A stretch of DNA of 64,000 nucleotides from Paraburkholderia sp. C35 (GTDB lineage Bacteria > Pseudomonadota > Gammaproteobacteria > Burkholderiales > Burkholderiaceae), in the NCBI RefSeq assembly GCF_003121405.1, contig NZ_QBUY01000033.1, positions 1-64,000 of the forward strand, written 5' to 3'. Shown here in pieces: positions 50,541-59,342 of this stretch (position 1 is its first letter; each line of letters begins with the position of its first letter). Below the pieces are notes generated by a model. It made no database searches. It had not been told where the DNA came from and saw only the letters and a program-made list of their open reading frames with translations. The translations under genes and the position numbers were made by a program.

Positions 50541-51110
50541 CTAGCGGAAGCCGTACACCAGCACTTTCTTCCCTTCGAAGTTTTCCTGCACGCCTTGCAC
50601 GCAATTCGGCGGACACTTCACCGTGAGATCCGCGCTTTCGCCCGACACGGTGACGGCCCGGTAGACGACGGATTCGACGAGCGTGCCGTCGGCAGCGACG
50701 ACGATGTTCAGATCCGTTTCGACACCCGCTGGCACAGGGCCGCCTGCCTTGTAGATGATGGTCATGGTGCCGGTGCAATCGCCATTCACCTTGTAGCTGC
50801 CGCTCTGGACAGGATTGAACGTCGTCACGCCGCCTTTCGGCAATCCGCCGATCATGCCGAAGTCAGTGCGTTGAAAGTTGCCAGCGCCGTCGAATGTGAC
50901 GAGTGCGACGTCATCGAGTGTCGATGTCGTCGTGTAGGGATGGACTTTGCCGTCGTCGCCTACCAATCCAAGAATTTCTCCGTGGCCGATAAAGCCGAAA
51001 GCACCCTTCAGCGTGGCGGTCGAACAGAGATCGTGAGCTTGCGCAGTGCCGCTGAGCGAGAACACTGCCATTGCAGTTGCCGACACAATGACTGAATACG
51101 GAATCTTCAT
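50541..51110 (-). CDS. Secreted hypothetical protein
   Basis: A 189-residue exported protein with a signal peptide ending at AQAH. The mature part is beta-rich with four Cys ('HDLCST', 'NGDCTG', 'VKCPPNCVQG') that could form disulfides, and repeated strands such as 'DDVALVTFDGAGNFQRTDFG' and 'SGSYKVNGDCTGTMTIIYK'. The 'G.Y.V..DCTGT' pattern recurs in many uncharacterised secreted proteins of this group. ATG 51110 has AAGGAG upstream. No function recognised. Confidence 0.75.
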   Translation of the reverse strand: MKIPYSVIVSATAMAVFSLSGTAQAHDLCSTATLKGAFGFIGHGEILGLVGDDGKVHPYTTTSTLDDVALVTFDGAGNFQRTDFGMIGGLPKGGVTTFNPVQSGSYKVNGDCTGTMTIIYKAGGPVPAGVETDLNIVVAADGTLVESVVYRAVTVSGESADLTVKCPPNCVQGVQENFEGKKVLVYGFR

Positions 51111-51627
51111 GATCAACTCCTTGTCACGGAACCGGACGCTCGACACCCTGAATCGCAGGGGCCCTTTGCCTGCAGGATCAAATGACCGGCTCAAACGGAT
51201 TGCAATCTGAAATGGCCGCAGTGACACCTCGCTGCCGCTTGGCGCGGAGCAATCAAAGAGAGAACGAAAAGCCGTCAATGCGGCCGGGTGTTCTGGAGTG
51301 TGAGGCGCAATGGCCGTGGGGACGGGCCAGCGTAATGGATGGCGAAAGACTTCATCAGGCAGTCGTTATCTGGCCCGATGCCGGCAGACACGTGCAGAAG
51401 GGAGGGCACGAAAGTCCGCGCAATGATGACTTTGTGAGTCCGCCACGCTTGAAGGTCGCGTGGCAGAAACTAGTCTAATTCACGGACCGGAGAGGTTCCA
51501 GGTGTATTTCAGACAAAAGGCTGGCGCATTCCGATTCGCGTATTGGGCGGAGTACTTCAAGCAGCAAACATGAAATGCCGCAGCGAGATGCAGAATGATC
51601 TGCGCCACGGCATACCTTATTTGAGGC
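51111..51627. other. Intergenic region without recognised content
   Basis: About 515 bp between two minus-strand genes. The one mid-sized ORF (plus strand, 51182-51478) has no ribosome site and an Arg/Gln/Trp-rich composition I do not trust. I see no hairpin terminator or repeat. Confidence 0.4.
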
Positions 51628-52302
51628 TTACAGTGCAGCGTTTTGCGGGAACAGTGCGCGGCGCGTTTCTTCATCGAAATCGGCCTTCAGCACGAGCTTT
51701 TCCTTGAGCGCCTGTGCACGCATTGCAGCCGGACGTGCCGAGATTTCTTCGACCAGGCGCTTGACGTGCGGATAGTCGCCGAGACCCTTCTCGCCAAGAA
51801 TATAGCCCGCGAAATTGGCCCAGCCCCACAGCGCCATATCGGCGATGGTGTATTCGTCGCCAGCGAGGTACTTCGATACGGCGAGGCGTTCGTCGAGTAC
51901 GCGATAGTGGCGCTCCACTTCCTTCAGGTAGCGATTGCGCGCATAGGCAATCGCTTCCGGTGCGTGGTGCAGGAAGTGCACCGCTTGCCCCGAAAACGGC
52001 GAGAGGCCCGTGCCGATGAACATCAGCCACGACAGCATCGCGCCGTGGCTGGCTGCCGAGCGTGCAACGAAGCGCTCATGCTTGCCGGCAAGATGCAGCA
52101 GGATAGCTTGCGAGTCGAACACGGTCACGCCTTCGTCGACGATTGCAGGCACTTTCGCATTCGGATTGATCGCGAGAAATTCAGGCTTGTGCTGCTCGCC
52201 CTTGAAGGTATCGACGGCGATCAATTCGTACGGAAGACCCAGTTCTTCGATCAGCAACGCAGCTTTGAGAGGATTCGGCGACGGGTGGAAATAGAACTTC
52301 AT
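51628..52302 (-). CDS. Glutathione S-transferase
   Basis: A 224-residue cytosolic GST. The N-terminal thioredoxin-like domain begins 'MKFYFHPSPNPLKAALLIEE', continues 'FLAINPNAKVPAIVDEG' with the cis-Pro that contacts glutathione, and 'FDSQAILLHLAGKH' with the gamma-glutamyl-binding Ser. The helical C-terminal domain has 'EYTIADMALWGWA' with the N-capping Asp. The 'SPNPLK' start resembles the YghU/Nu-like group. ATG 52302 has AAAGGA upstream. It lies 78 bp after the epoxide-hydrolase-like gene, so the pair may form a detoxification unit. Confidence 0.88.
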   Translation of the reverse strand: MKFYFHPSPNPLKAALLIEELGLPYELIAVDTFKGEQHKPEFLAINPNAKVPAIVDEGVTVFDSQAILLHLAGKHERFVARSAASHGAMLSWLMFIGTGLSPFSGQAVHFLHHAPEAIAYARNRYLKEVERHYRVLDERLAVSKYLAGDEYTIADMALWGWANFAGYILGEKGLGDYPHVKRLVEEISARPAAMRAQALKEKLVLKADFDEETRRALFPQNAAL

Positions 52303-52380
52303 GGTGTGTCCTTTCGGTTTGAAGAGAGAAAAAGCACTCATTCGAAATGGGTTGAGTACTTTTTTTAAAGCGTGTCGGGA

Positions 52381-53367
52381 TCAGTGCACAGCGGGCAAGA
52401 ACTTCAGCAGCGCGTCGGTGACGATGGCAGGTTGTTCCTCTGCGACCCAATGTCCGGAACCCTGCACGTTGACGGCTTGCACGTTTGTCGCAACATGCCG
52501 CAACTGGTCGCCGATAATCGGTCCCATGCTTCCCGCGCCGCCGATTCCGAGCACCGGCATGGTCAGCTTCGTTGCGGAGAACGCACGGTTGTCCTTGATG
52601 TCCTGCGGAAAGGCACGGTAGTACTCGAAGCCTGCGCGCAGTGCGCCCGGCATCGCGTATTCGCGCGCATACGTTTCTTCGACATCTTCAGTAAAGGCAC
52701 GCGCATTCACGGCTTCCGAGTTGTGGAACCACTTCAGGTATTCGAGTTCTCGCCCCGCGATCAGCATTTCGGGCACATCCTGCACGGAGTAAAAGCGGAA
52801 GTGCCATGTGCGCGGCGTCTGCACCAGTTGATCCCACGGTTCGATGCCGGGCAGCGGCACATCGAGAATCGCAAGCGTGCTTACCTCATTGGGATGTTGT
52901 GCCGCGTACGCATAAGCGACCATGCCGCCCATGTCGTGGCCGACAATATTGATCTGCGGTCCAAGCCCGAGCTTCGCGACGAGCGCATGAATGTCTTCGG
53001 CTACAGTGGCCTTGTCGTAACCCGTGGCGGGCTTCGACGTATCGCCAAGGCCGCGCAGATCGGGCGCGAGCACCGTATAGCCGCGCGCGACGAGTTGCGG
53101 CATCACGAAGCGCCACATATACGACGTAGATGCCCAGCCGTGCAGCAGCACGACGGTCGGGCTGTCTTTCTTGCCCGGCGCGAGCAGATAGTGATATCGC
53201 ACGCCGTTCACGTCGATCTTGCCGTCTTGGACTCTCGCGGAAGCGGCCGCAATGGCTGGCGATGAAGCGGGCAGATAGTCGTCGCTGACGGCCGCGTGCG
53301 CGTGATGCGCCGCGCCGCTCAAAACGACCGATGCAGCAAGCAAGGCAGAGACAAGTGTGTTTCGCAT
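52381..53367 (-). CDS. Exported alpha/beta hydrolase, epoxide hydrolase-like
   Basis: A 328-residue protein with a signal peptide ending at AHHAHA. The hydrolase core has 'VVLLHGWASTSYMWRFVMP' (oxyanion HGW), 'APDLRGLGDTSKP', nucleophile elbow GHDMGG with Asp as nucleophile, and His in 'GSGHWVAEEQP'. An Asp nucleophile is the mark of epoxide hydrolases and haloalkane dehalogenases rather than esterases. 'GYDKATVAEDIHALV' is also typical. Export is less common for this family. ATG 53367 is the start; GST follows downstream. Confidence 0.87.
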   Translation of the reverse strand: MRNTLVSALLAASVVLSGAAHHAHAAVSDDYLPASSPAIAAASARVQDGKIDVNGVRYHYLLAPGKKDSPTVVLLHGWASTSYMWRFVMPQLVARGYTVLAPDLRGLGDTSKPATGYDKATVAEDIHALVAKLGLGPQINIVGHDMGGMVAYAYAAQHPNEVSTLAILDVPLPGIEPWDQLVQTPRTWHFRFYSVQDVPEMLIAGRELEYLKWFHNSEAVNARAFTEDVEETYAREYAMPGALRAGFEYYRAFPQDIKDNRAFSATKLTMPVLGIGGAGSMGPIIGDQLRHVATNVQAVNVQGSGHWVAEEQPAIVTDALLKFLPAVH

Positions 53368-53617
53368 GATGTCGTGTGCGTACAGTTGATGGAGTCGGCA
53401 CGCGTTCGGCACGGACAGAGCAGGCGAACATGTGCGAAGACCTGAAAGCGGCCCTGCACGCTGCAGGTGCCGCTATCTGGCGGATGGAAGAGATCGTAGA
53501 GGGCGGGCCGCGCTTTGACGTACGCGTTTGCCGATGAACTCGTTCGATGAAATCGAACGAGTTGCGTATGCAGGAGAAGAGACTTGAAAGAGCCGGACCA
53601 GGCAATTCAAGCCTGGA

Positions 53618-54517
53618 TCACGCGTTGCCTGTAAAGCGCTGAACCAGAAAATCGATAAACGCTCGCGCCCGCGCCGACTGATTGCGGCGGTTCGAATAGT
53701 AGACAAACAGATCCGCCGAAGGCTGCGTATAGTCCGGCAGCACGATGCGCAGCCGTCCGCTCTCCACGTATTTCGCCAGATCCCATTCGGAGCGCACGAG
53801 TATCCCGTGGCCGTCGAGCGCCCAACCCAGCACGATGTCGCCATCGTTGCTCGACAGCATGCCGTGCACCTTCACGCTCTCCGTGGCGCCGTCGTGCTCG
53901 AAACGCCACACGCCATACGCATCGTCGTTTTGCCGATGCACGATGCAATGATGGTTGGCGAGATCGGCGAGCGATTCGGGCGTGCCGTGCCGCTCGAGAT
54001 AGGCCGGCGACGCGCACAGAAAACGCCGGTTCTCCATCACGCGGCGCGCGTTGAGGCGCTTGTCGGGCAGCGAGCCGAAGCGGATCGCCAGATCGACACC
54101 CGTCTCGACCAGATCGACAGGGCGGTCGGTCACGTCCAGTTGCACTTCCACATGCGGATAGCGTTTCGCGAACTCCGACACGAGCGGCGCGATGGTGGTG
54201 CGCCCGAAGCCGAGCGTCGCGTTCACGCGCAGCAGGCCGCGCGGCACTGAGCGGCTCGACGACACGGCGTCTTCCATATCGCGGATTTCCGCAAGGATAC
54301 GTGTGGCGTGATGCAGATACGTCTCGCCCTCCGCCGTCAGGCTGACGCTGCGCGTGGTGCGGTTCACGAGCCGCACGCCCAGGCGCGCTTCCATCTGCGA
54401 AAGGCGCTTGGTGGCGGCGGGCGGCGTCAGATCGAGCTCGCGCGCGGCCGCCGACAGGTTGCCATGCCGTGCCAGCAGCACGAAGAACTCCAGTTGCGAG
54501 GCGATGTCAGTTTTCAC
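53618..54517 (-). CDS. LysR family regulator of the tartrate locus
   Basis: A 299-residue regulator. The HTH shows 'NLSAAARELDLTPPAATKRL' and 'RLVNRTTRSVSLTAEGETYL'. The ligand domain has 'VQLDVTDRPVDLVETGVDLA', again the DmlR-like branch, whose namesake DmlR controls a D-malate/tartrate enzyme in E. coli. The start is GTG 54517. It is divergent from tarD, 133 bp away, and is very likely its regulator. Confidence 0.9.
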   Translation of the reverse strand: MKTDIASQLEFFVLLARHGNLSAAARELDLTPPAATKRLSQMEARLGVRLVNRTTRSVSLTAEGETYLHHATRILAEIRDMEDAVSSSRSVPRGLLRVNATLGFGRTTIAPLVSEFAKRYPHVEVQLDVTDRPVDLVETGVDLAIRFGSLPDKRLNARRVMENRRFLCASPAYLERHGTPESLADLANHHCIVHRQNDDAYGVWRFEHDGATESVKVHGMLSSNDGDIVLGWALDGHGILVRSEWDLAKYVESGRLRIVLPDYTQPSADLFVYYSNRRNQSARARAFIDFLVQRFTGNA

Positions 54518-54650
54518 CGAAAGTTAATAAAGAAGTGATTTTCAGTGAATCATAACGCGTCAATTCGCGCATAACCTAGCGACTCCTGAAGTCCCGTAGC
54601 TTTGCGCCGCCACATTGCACAGACAAGGGCGGCGCGTTCCTGGAGTTGCC

Positions 54651-55817
54651 ATGAGAATCGTTGAAATCCGCGAGAAGACCCTTCCGATCAGTTCCCCCAT
54701 CCGCAATGCGTATATCGACTTCAGCAAGATGACGCTGAGCCTAGTCGCAGTGATCACCGACGTGATCCGCGACGGCAAGCCGGTGGTCGGCTACGGCTTC
54801 AATTCGAATGGCCGCTACGGGCAGGGCAAGCTGATGCGCGAGCGTTTCATTCCGCGCCTGACGGAAGCGGACCCCGCTTCCCTCGTCAACGATGCCGGCG
54901 ACAACCTCGATCCGCACAAGATCTGGGCAACGATGTTCAAGAACGAAAAGCCGGGCGGCCACGGCGAGCGCTCGGTGGCGATCGGCACGATCGACATGGC
55001 CGTGTGGGACGCGGTAGCGAAGATCGAAGGCAAGCCGCTGTTCCAGTTGCTCGCCGACCGTTATGGCGACGGCAAGCCGAACCGCAAGGTGTTCGTCTAT
55101 GCCGCGGGTGGTTACTACTACCCAGGCCAGGATCATGGCAAGTTGAAGGACGAGATGCGCAGCTATATCGACCGTGGCTATACGGTGGTGAAGAAGAAGA
55201 TCGGCGGCGCGTCGCTCGATGAAGACCTGCGCCGCATCGACTCGATTCTCAGTGTGCTCGGCGACGGCCAGAAACTCGCCGTCGATGCCAATGGCCGCTT
55301 CGATCTCGACACGGCGATCCAGTACGCGAAGGCGCTGTCGCAATACGACCTGTTCTGGTACGAAGAGCCGGGCGATCCGCTCGACTTCGAATTGCAGGCG
55401 ACGCTGCGCAACTACTACGACAAGCCGATGGCGACGGGGGAAGACCTGTTCTCGATGCAGGACGCGCGCAACCTGATCCGTTACGGCGGCATGCGCGCCG
55501 ACCGCGACTGGCTGCAGTTCGATTGCGCGCTGAGCTACGGCCTCGTCGAATATCTGCGCACGCTCGAGATGCTGCATCAGCATGGCTGGACCGCGAGCCG
55601 CTGCATTCCGCACGGCGGGCATCAGATGTCGCTGAACATCGCGGCGGGCCTGGGGCTGGGCGGCAACGAGTCGTATCCGGATCTGTTCCAGCCGTTCGGC
55701 GGCTTCCCCGATGGCGTGAAGGTCGACAACGGCTACATCACGATGCCGGATTTGCCGGGCATCGGTTTCGAAGGCAAGTCGGATCTGTTCGCAGTGATGC
55801 AGCAACTCTCCGCCTGA
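54651..55817 (+). CDS. tarD: D(-)-tartrate dehydratase
   Basis: An enolase-superfamily enzyme that dehydrates D-tartrate to oxaloacetate; 388 residues, the same size as Bradyrhizobium TarD. The catalytic Lys cluster is VVKKKIGG (181-183), Mg2+ ligands are Asp212 (DANGRF), Glu238 (EEPGD) and Glu264 (TGEDLFS), and His321 (CIPHGGHQ) is the second acid/base. From memory, these sit one residue off TarD numbering throughout, which makes orthology likely. TGGAG precedes ATG 54651. A DctA-type carrier follows, giving uptake plus conversion to a TCA intermediate. Confidence 0.92.
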   Translation: MRIVEIREKTLPISSPIRNAYIDFSKMTLSLVAVITDVIRDGKPVVGYGFNSNGRYGQGKLMRERFIPRLTEADPASLVNDAGDNLDPHKIWATMFKNEKPGGHGERSVAIGTIDMAVWDAVAKIEGKPLFQLLADRYGDGKPNRKVFVYAAGGYYYPGQDHGKLKDEMRSYIDRGYTVVKKKIGGASLDEDLRRIDSILSVLGDGQKLAVDANGRFDLDTAIQYAKALSQYDLFWYEEPGDPLDFELQATLRNYYDKPMATGEDLFSMQDARNLIRYGGMRADRDWLQFDCALSYGLVEYLRTLEMLHQHGWTASRCIPHGGHQMSLNIAAGLGLGGNESYPDLFQPFGGFPDGVKVDNGYITMPDLPGIGFEGKSDLFAVMQQLSA

Positions 55818-55975
55818 TGTGACACAAACAGGGCCGCGACCGGCGCAAGCAGAACGCCGGCGCGGCCTTGAGCACGAGCGGTAACGAACAACAAGAACAG
55901 AAGCGCACAGCACGCAAACGGAGCGCCCGCAACGCCCAGGCGCAACTCACAAGACGCCATGCACAGGAGACAGAC

Positions 55976-57325
55976 ATGCAAGGCTCGAAGCTGACGAAGA
56001 CCTTATCGAAGCTCTACGTCCAGGTACTGATCGGCATTGTCGCCGGTGTCCTGGTCGGCCATTTCTATCCCGACATCGGCTCGCAGATGAAGCCGCTCGG
56101 CGATCTCTTCATCCGTCTGATTCGCATGCTGCTTGCGCCGATCATTTTTGCTTCGGTGGTGGTCGGCATTGCGCGCATGAACGACATCCACGAAGCAGGG
56201 CGCGTCGGCGTGAAAGCGGTGCTGTACTTCGAGATTGCGTCGACGCTCGCGCTCGGCATCGGGCTGGTGGTCGTCAATGTACTGAAGCCGGGCAGCGGCA
56301 TGAACATCGACCCCGCGCATATCGACAGCGCGGCCATCAGCAGCTACACGCACAGCGCGCATCAGCATGGCATGCTCGATTTCTTCATGAGCATCGTGCC
56401 GAATAGCGTGGTCGGTGCGTTTGCGAATGGCGAGATGTTGCCTGTCATCTTCTTTTCCGTATTGCTTGCGATTGCACTTGCGCGGCTCGGTCCGCGCACG
56501 GCGCCATTCGTCGATCTGCTCGACATGTTTCTGCAGGCGATGTTCGGCGTCGTGCGTATCGTCATGTACGCCGCGCCGATTGGTGCATTCGGCGGCATGG
56601 CGTTCACGATCGCGAAGTACGGCATTGGCACGCTGGCTTCTTTCGGCGAGTTGATGCTCGCGTTGTATCTGACGTCGATACTGTTCGTGGTCGTCGTGCT
56701 CGGCGCGGTGATGCGTTTGTGCGGCCTCTCGCTATGGAAGTTTCTGCGCTATATCAAGGACGAAATCTTCATCACGTTCGGCACGGCTTCGACCGAAGCC
56801 GTATTGCCGCAAATGATGATCAAGCTGGAAAAGCTCGGCTGCACGAAGCCCGTGGTCGGCATGGTGCTGCCAACAGGGTATACGTTCAACGCCGACGGCA
56901 CCGCGATCTATCTGACCATGGCCGCCATTTTCATCGCGCAGGCCATGAACATTCACCTGTCCATCTGGGACCAGTTGCTGGTGCTAGGCGTGTTGTTGCT
57001 GACGTCGAAGGGATCGGCGGGCGAGGCGGGCGCGGGGTTCGTGGCGCTTGCAGCGACGCTGGCATCGATGCAGAAGATTCCCGTGTCCGGACTCGTGCTG
57101 CTGCTTGGCGTGGACCGCTTCCTGAACGAAGCGCGTGCTGTCACAAACCTGATCGGCAATGGTGTTGCAACGATTGCCGTGGCGCGCTGGGAAGGCGCCA
57201 TCGACATGAAGACGGCCCGCGCGATGCTGGATCAGGACGACCGCTTGCGCGGCGAACCCGCGCATGACACACACGGCTCCGCGCCCGAAGGCGCGGAGCC
57301 GGCGATGCGTTCGCAGTCTCGTTGA
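55976..57325 (+). CDS. dctA: C4-dicarboxylate:cation symporter DctA
   Basis: An inner-membrane dicarboxylate carrier of 449 residues. 'YVQVLIGIVAGVLVGHFYPD' is TM1, 'MLLAPIIFASVVVGIARM' TM2, the reentrant-loop motif 'GTASTEAVLPQMMIKLEKLG' and 'PTGYTFNADGTAIYLTMAAI' are the conserved DAACS signatures. ATG 55976 has CAGGAGA upstream; the longer frame adds a basic Gln/Arg-rich stretch. It lies 158 bp after tarD and probably imports D-tartrate. The 3' end encodes a Pro/Ala/Glu tail over a strong hairpin. Confidence 0.92.
   Translation: MQGSKLTKTLSKLYVQVLIGIVAGVLVGHFYPDIGSQMKPLGDLFIRLIRMLLAPIIFASVVVGIARMNDIHEAGRVGVKAVLYFEIASTLALGIGLVVVNVLKPGSGMNIDPAHIDSAAISSYTHSAHQHGMLDFFMSIVPNSVVGAFANGEMLPVIFFSVLLAIALARLGPRTAPFVDLLDMFLQAMFGVVRIVMYAAPIGAFGGMAFTIAKYGIGTLASFGELMLALYLTSILFVVVVLGAVMRLCGLSLWKFLRYIKDEIFITFGTASTEAVLPQMMIKLEKLGCTKPVVGMVLPTGYTFNADGTAIYLTMAAIFIAQAMNIHLSIWDQLLVLGVLLLTSKGSAGEAGAGFVALAATLASMQKIPVSGLVLLLGVDRFLNEARAVTNLIGNGVATIAVARWEGAIDMKTARAMLDQDDRLRGEPAHDTHGSAPEGAEPAMRSQSR
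57274..57301 (+). terminator. Terminator-like hairpin inside the 3' end of dctA
   Basis: A perfect 12-bp GC-rich stem (57274-57285 with 57290-57301) with a CGAA tetraloop, located before the dctA stop codon at 57323-57325. No T tract follows. Since dctA and the next gene converge with two bases between stops, the hairpin may have been pushed into coding DNA. Confidence 0.65.
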
Positions 57326-57327
57326 GC

Positions 57328-58221
57328 TTAGTGCCCCGCCTGATGCGCGCCACCTGTGCCACGAATGGCATCGAGCTGGCGCAGTACATCGTCGCTCAGG
57401 CGCAGCTGCGCGGCCTGCATATTTTCGCGCAGATGCGCGAGCGACGACGTGCCTGGAATCAGCAGGATATTCGGTGAGCGGTGCAACAGCCACGCGAGCG
57501 CAACCTGCATCGGCGTGGCGTTCAACGTGTGCGCCAGGTCCGACAATGCCGACGACTGGATCGGCGTGAATCCGCCGAGCGGGAAGAACGGCACATACGC
57601 GATACCCTGTGCGGCGAGCTGATCGACGAGTGAGTCGTCGTCGCGGTTCACCACGTTGTAGTGGTTCTGCACGCAGACCACGGGCGCGATGCGCTGTGCC
57701 TCGGCAATCTGCGTCGCCGTCACGTTGCTCAGGCCGATGTGCTTCACCAGCCCTTCGCGCTGCAATTCAGCCAGCGCCACCACCTGCTTTTCAATCGATC
57801 CTTCCGCTGGGCTGTGAATGTTGCCCATGATGCGGATATTCACGATATCGAGTGCATCGAGACCGAGGTTGCGAAGGTTGTCGTGCACGCCGCGCCGCAG
57901 GTCTTCCGGCTCCATCGCGGGCAGCCATCCGCCGTCGTCGCCGCGCACGGCGCCCAGCTTGGTGACGATGGTCAGATCGGCGGGATAGGGATGCAGCGCT
58001 TCGCGAATGATCTGGTTGGTGATGTGCGGCCCGTAAAAGTCGCTGGTGTCGATGTGATTGACACCCGCGTCGACGGCCTCGCGCAGCACCGCAAGACAGG
58101 CATCGCGGTCCTTCGGCGGCCCGAACACGCCCGGCCCGGCGAGTTGCATTGCGCCATAGCCCATGCGGCGCACCTGGCGGCCAGCTAGCGGAAAAGTATC
58201 GGCAGGATTGAGGTTTGTCAT
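57328..58221 (-). CDS. Aldo/keto reductase
   Basis: A 297-residue TIM-barrel NADPH-dependent reductase. The tetrad is visible: Asp and Tyr in 'HIDTSDFYGPHITN', Lys in 'IVTKLGA', while 'NIRIMGNIHSP' stands where other members have the catalytic His followed by later strands. 'LVKHIGLSNVTATQIAEAQ' and 'NILLIPGTSSLAHLRENM' are typical AKR signatures. ATG 58221 has GGAG upstream. It is divergent from a LysR gene 106 bp away. Confidence 0.88.
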   Translation of the reverse strand: MTNLNPADTFPLAGRQVRRMGYGAMQLAGPGVFGPPKDRDACLAVLREAVDAGVNHIDTSDFYGPHITNQIIREALHPYPADLTIVTKLGAVRGDDGGWLPAMEPEDLRRGVHDNLRNLGLDALDIVNIRIMGNIHSPAEGSIEKQVVALAELQREGLVKHIGLSNVTATQIAEAQRIAPVVCVQNHYNVVNRDDDSLVDQLAAQGIAYVPFFPLGGFTPIQSSALSDLAHTLNATPMQVALAWLLHRSPNILLIPGTSSLAHLRENMQAAQLRLSDDVLRQLDAIRGTGGAHQAGH

Positions 58222-58327
58222 GACGCGCTCCGTGGTAGTCGATGGATGACAGTGTCGCCCGATTGCGCTGTTGAATAAACCCATCTAAAGTGTACGGGCT
58301 GTTAAAAATCTTGAACAATGGCCCGCC

Positions 58328-59245
58328 ATGGAATTGAACGACCTTGCAGCTTTCGTCTCCGTCGCGCGCGCGGGCGGTTTCCGCGACGCTGCGCGGCTGA
58401 GCGGCGTGTCCGCATCGAGCCTGAGCATCGCCGTGCGTCGCCTAGAAACGAAGCTCGGCATGCGGCTGCTCAACCGCACCACGCGCAGCGTCGCGCCGAC
58501 GGAAGCGGGCCAGCGCCTGATCGAAAAGCTCACGCCGCTCTTCAGCGAAATGGAAGCGGCGCTCGACGTGCTCAACGTGTTCCGCGACAAGCCGAGCGGC
58601 ACGCTCAAGCTCAATGTGCCGTCCAGCGCCGCGCGCATCGTGCTGCCGTCGGTCATCGCACCGTTTCTGAAGATGTATCCGGACATACGCGTCGAAGTCG
58701 TGGTCGAAGACGGTTTCGCAGATGTGCTGTCGATCGGTTGCGATGCCGGTATCCGTTACGAAGAGCGGCTCGAACAGGACATGATCGCGATACCCGTCGG
58801 ACCGCGCGTGCAGCGCTTTGCGACGGCTGCGACGCCCGCGTATCTGGATGCAAACGGCAGGCCCGAGCATCCGCGCGAGCTGCTGCAGCACGCGTGTCTG
58901 CGCGGCCAGTTCGCAGGCGGCGCGATGCCGACGTGGGACTTCGAACGTAACGGCGAAGTGGTGCGGCTCGATCCGACGGGCCCGCTGGTGGTCAGGCCGA
59001 GCGCGGCCATCGAGCTTGCCGTGAGCGCCGCGCTCGAAGATGTGGGCGTGATCCATCTGTTCGAAGGCATGCTGCGGCCGCACCTGGAAAGCGGCGCGCT
59101 GGAGCCGCTCCTTGAGCCGTGGTGGCAGACGTTTTCCGGGCCGTTTCTCTACTATCCTGGGCGACGCCATCTGCCCGCGCCGCTGCGTGCGTTCGTCGAT
59201 TTCGTGAAGACCGACGCAGCGTCGGATGCACCGCTTGCGCGCTGA
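58328..59245 (+). CDS. LysR family regulator
   Basis: A 305-residue regulator, starting 'MELNDLAAFVSVARAGGFRD', HTH with 'LSGVSASSLSIAVRRLETKL' and 'LLNRTTRSVAPTEAGQRLIE'. The ligand domain has 'VEVVVEDGFADVLSIGCDAG', normal for regulators paired with oxidoreductases. It is divergent from the aldo/keto reductase gene and likely controls it. The DHA kinase gene starts 97 bp downstream on the same strand but need not be co-regulated. Confidence 0.9.
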   Translation: MELNDLAAFVSVARAGGFRDAARLSGVSASSLSIAVRRLETKLGMRLLNRTTRSVAPTEAGQRLIEKLTPLFSEMEAALDVLNVFRDKPSGTLKLNVPSSAARIVLPSVIAPFLKMYPDIRVEVVVEDGFADVLSIGCDAGIRYEERLEQDMIAIPVGPRVQRFATAATPAYLDANGRPEHPRELLQHACLRGQFAGGAMPTWDFERNGEVVRLDPTGPLVVRPSAAIELAVSAALEDVGVIHLFEGMLRPHLESGALEPLLEPWWQTFSGPFLYYPGRRHLPAPLRAFVDFVKTDAASDAPLAR

Positions 59246-59342
59246 GGCTACAGTGTTCCCTTTGGGCTGTACGCGGTTAAAAGATTAGGTCTAGGTTTAG
59301 GCGCCATTCCGTTACCCGAATTTATCGTCGAGGTTCAACGTC

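Noticed and set aside
51182..51478. 98-codon plus-strand frame in the 51.1-51.6 kb gap
   Set aside because: No ribosome site and unconvincing composition; left as non-coding.
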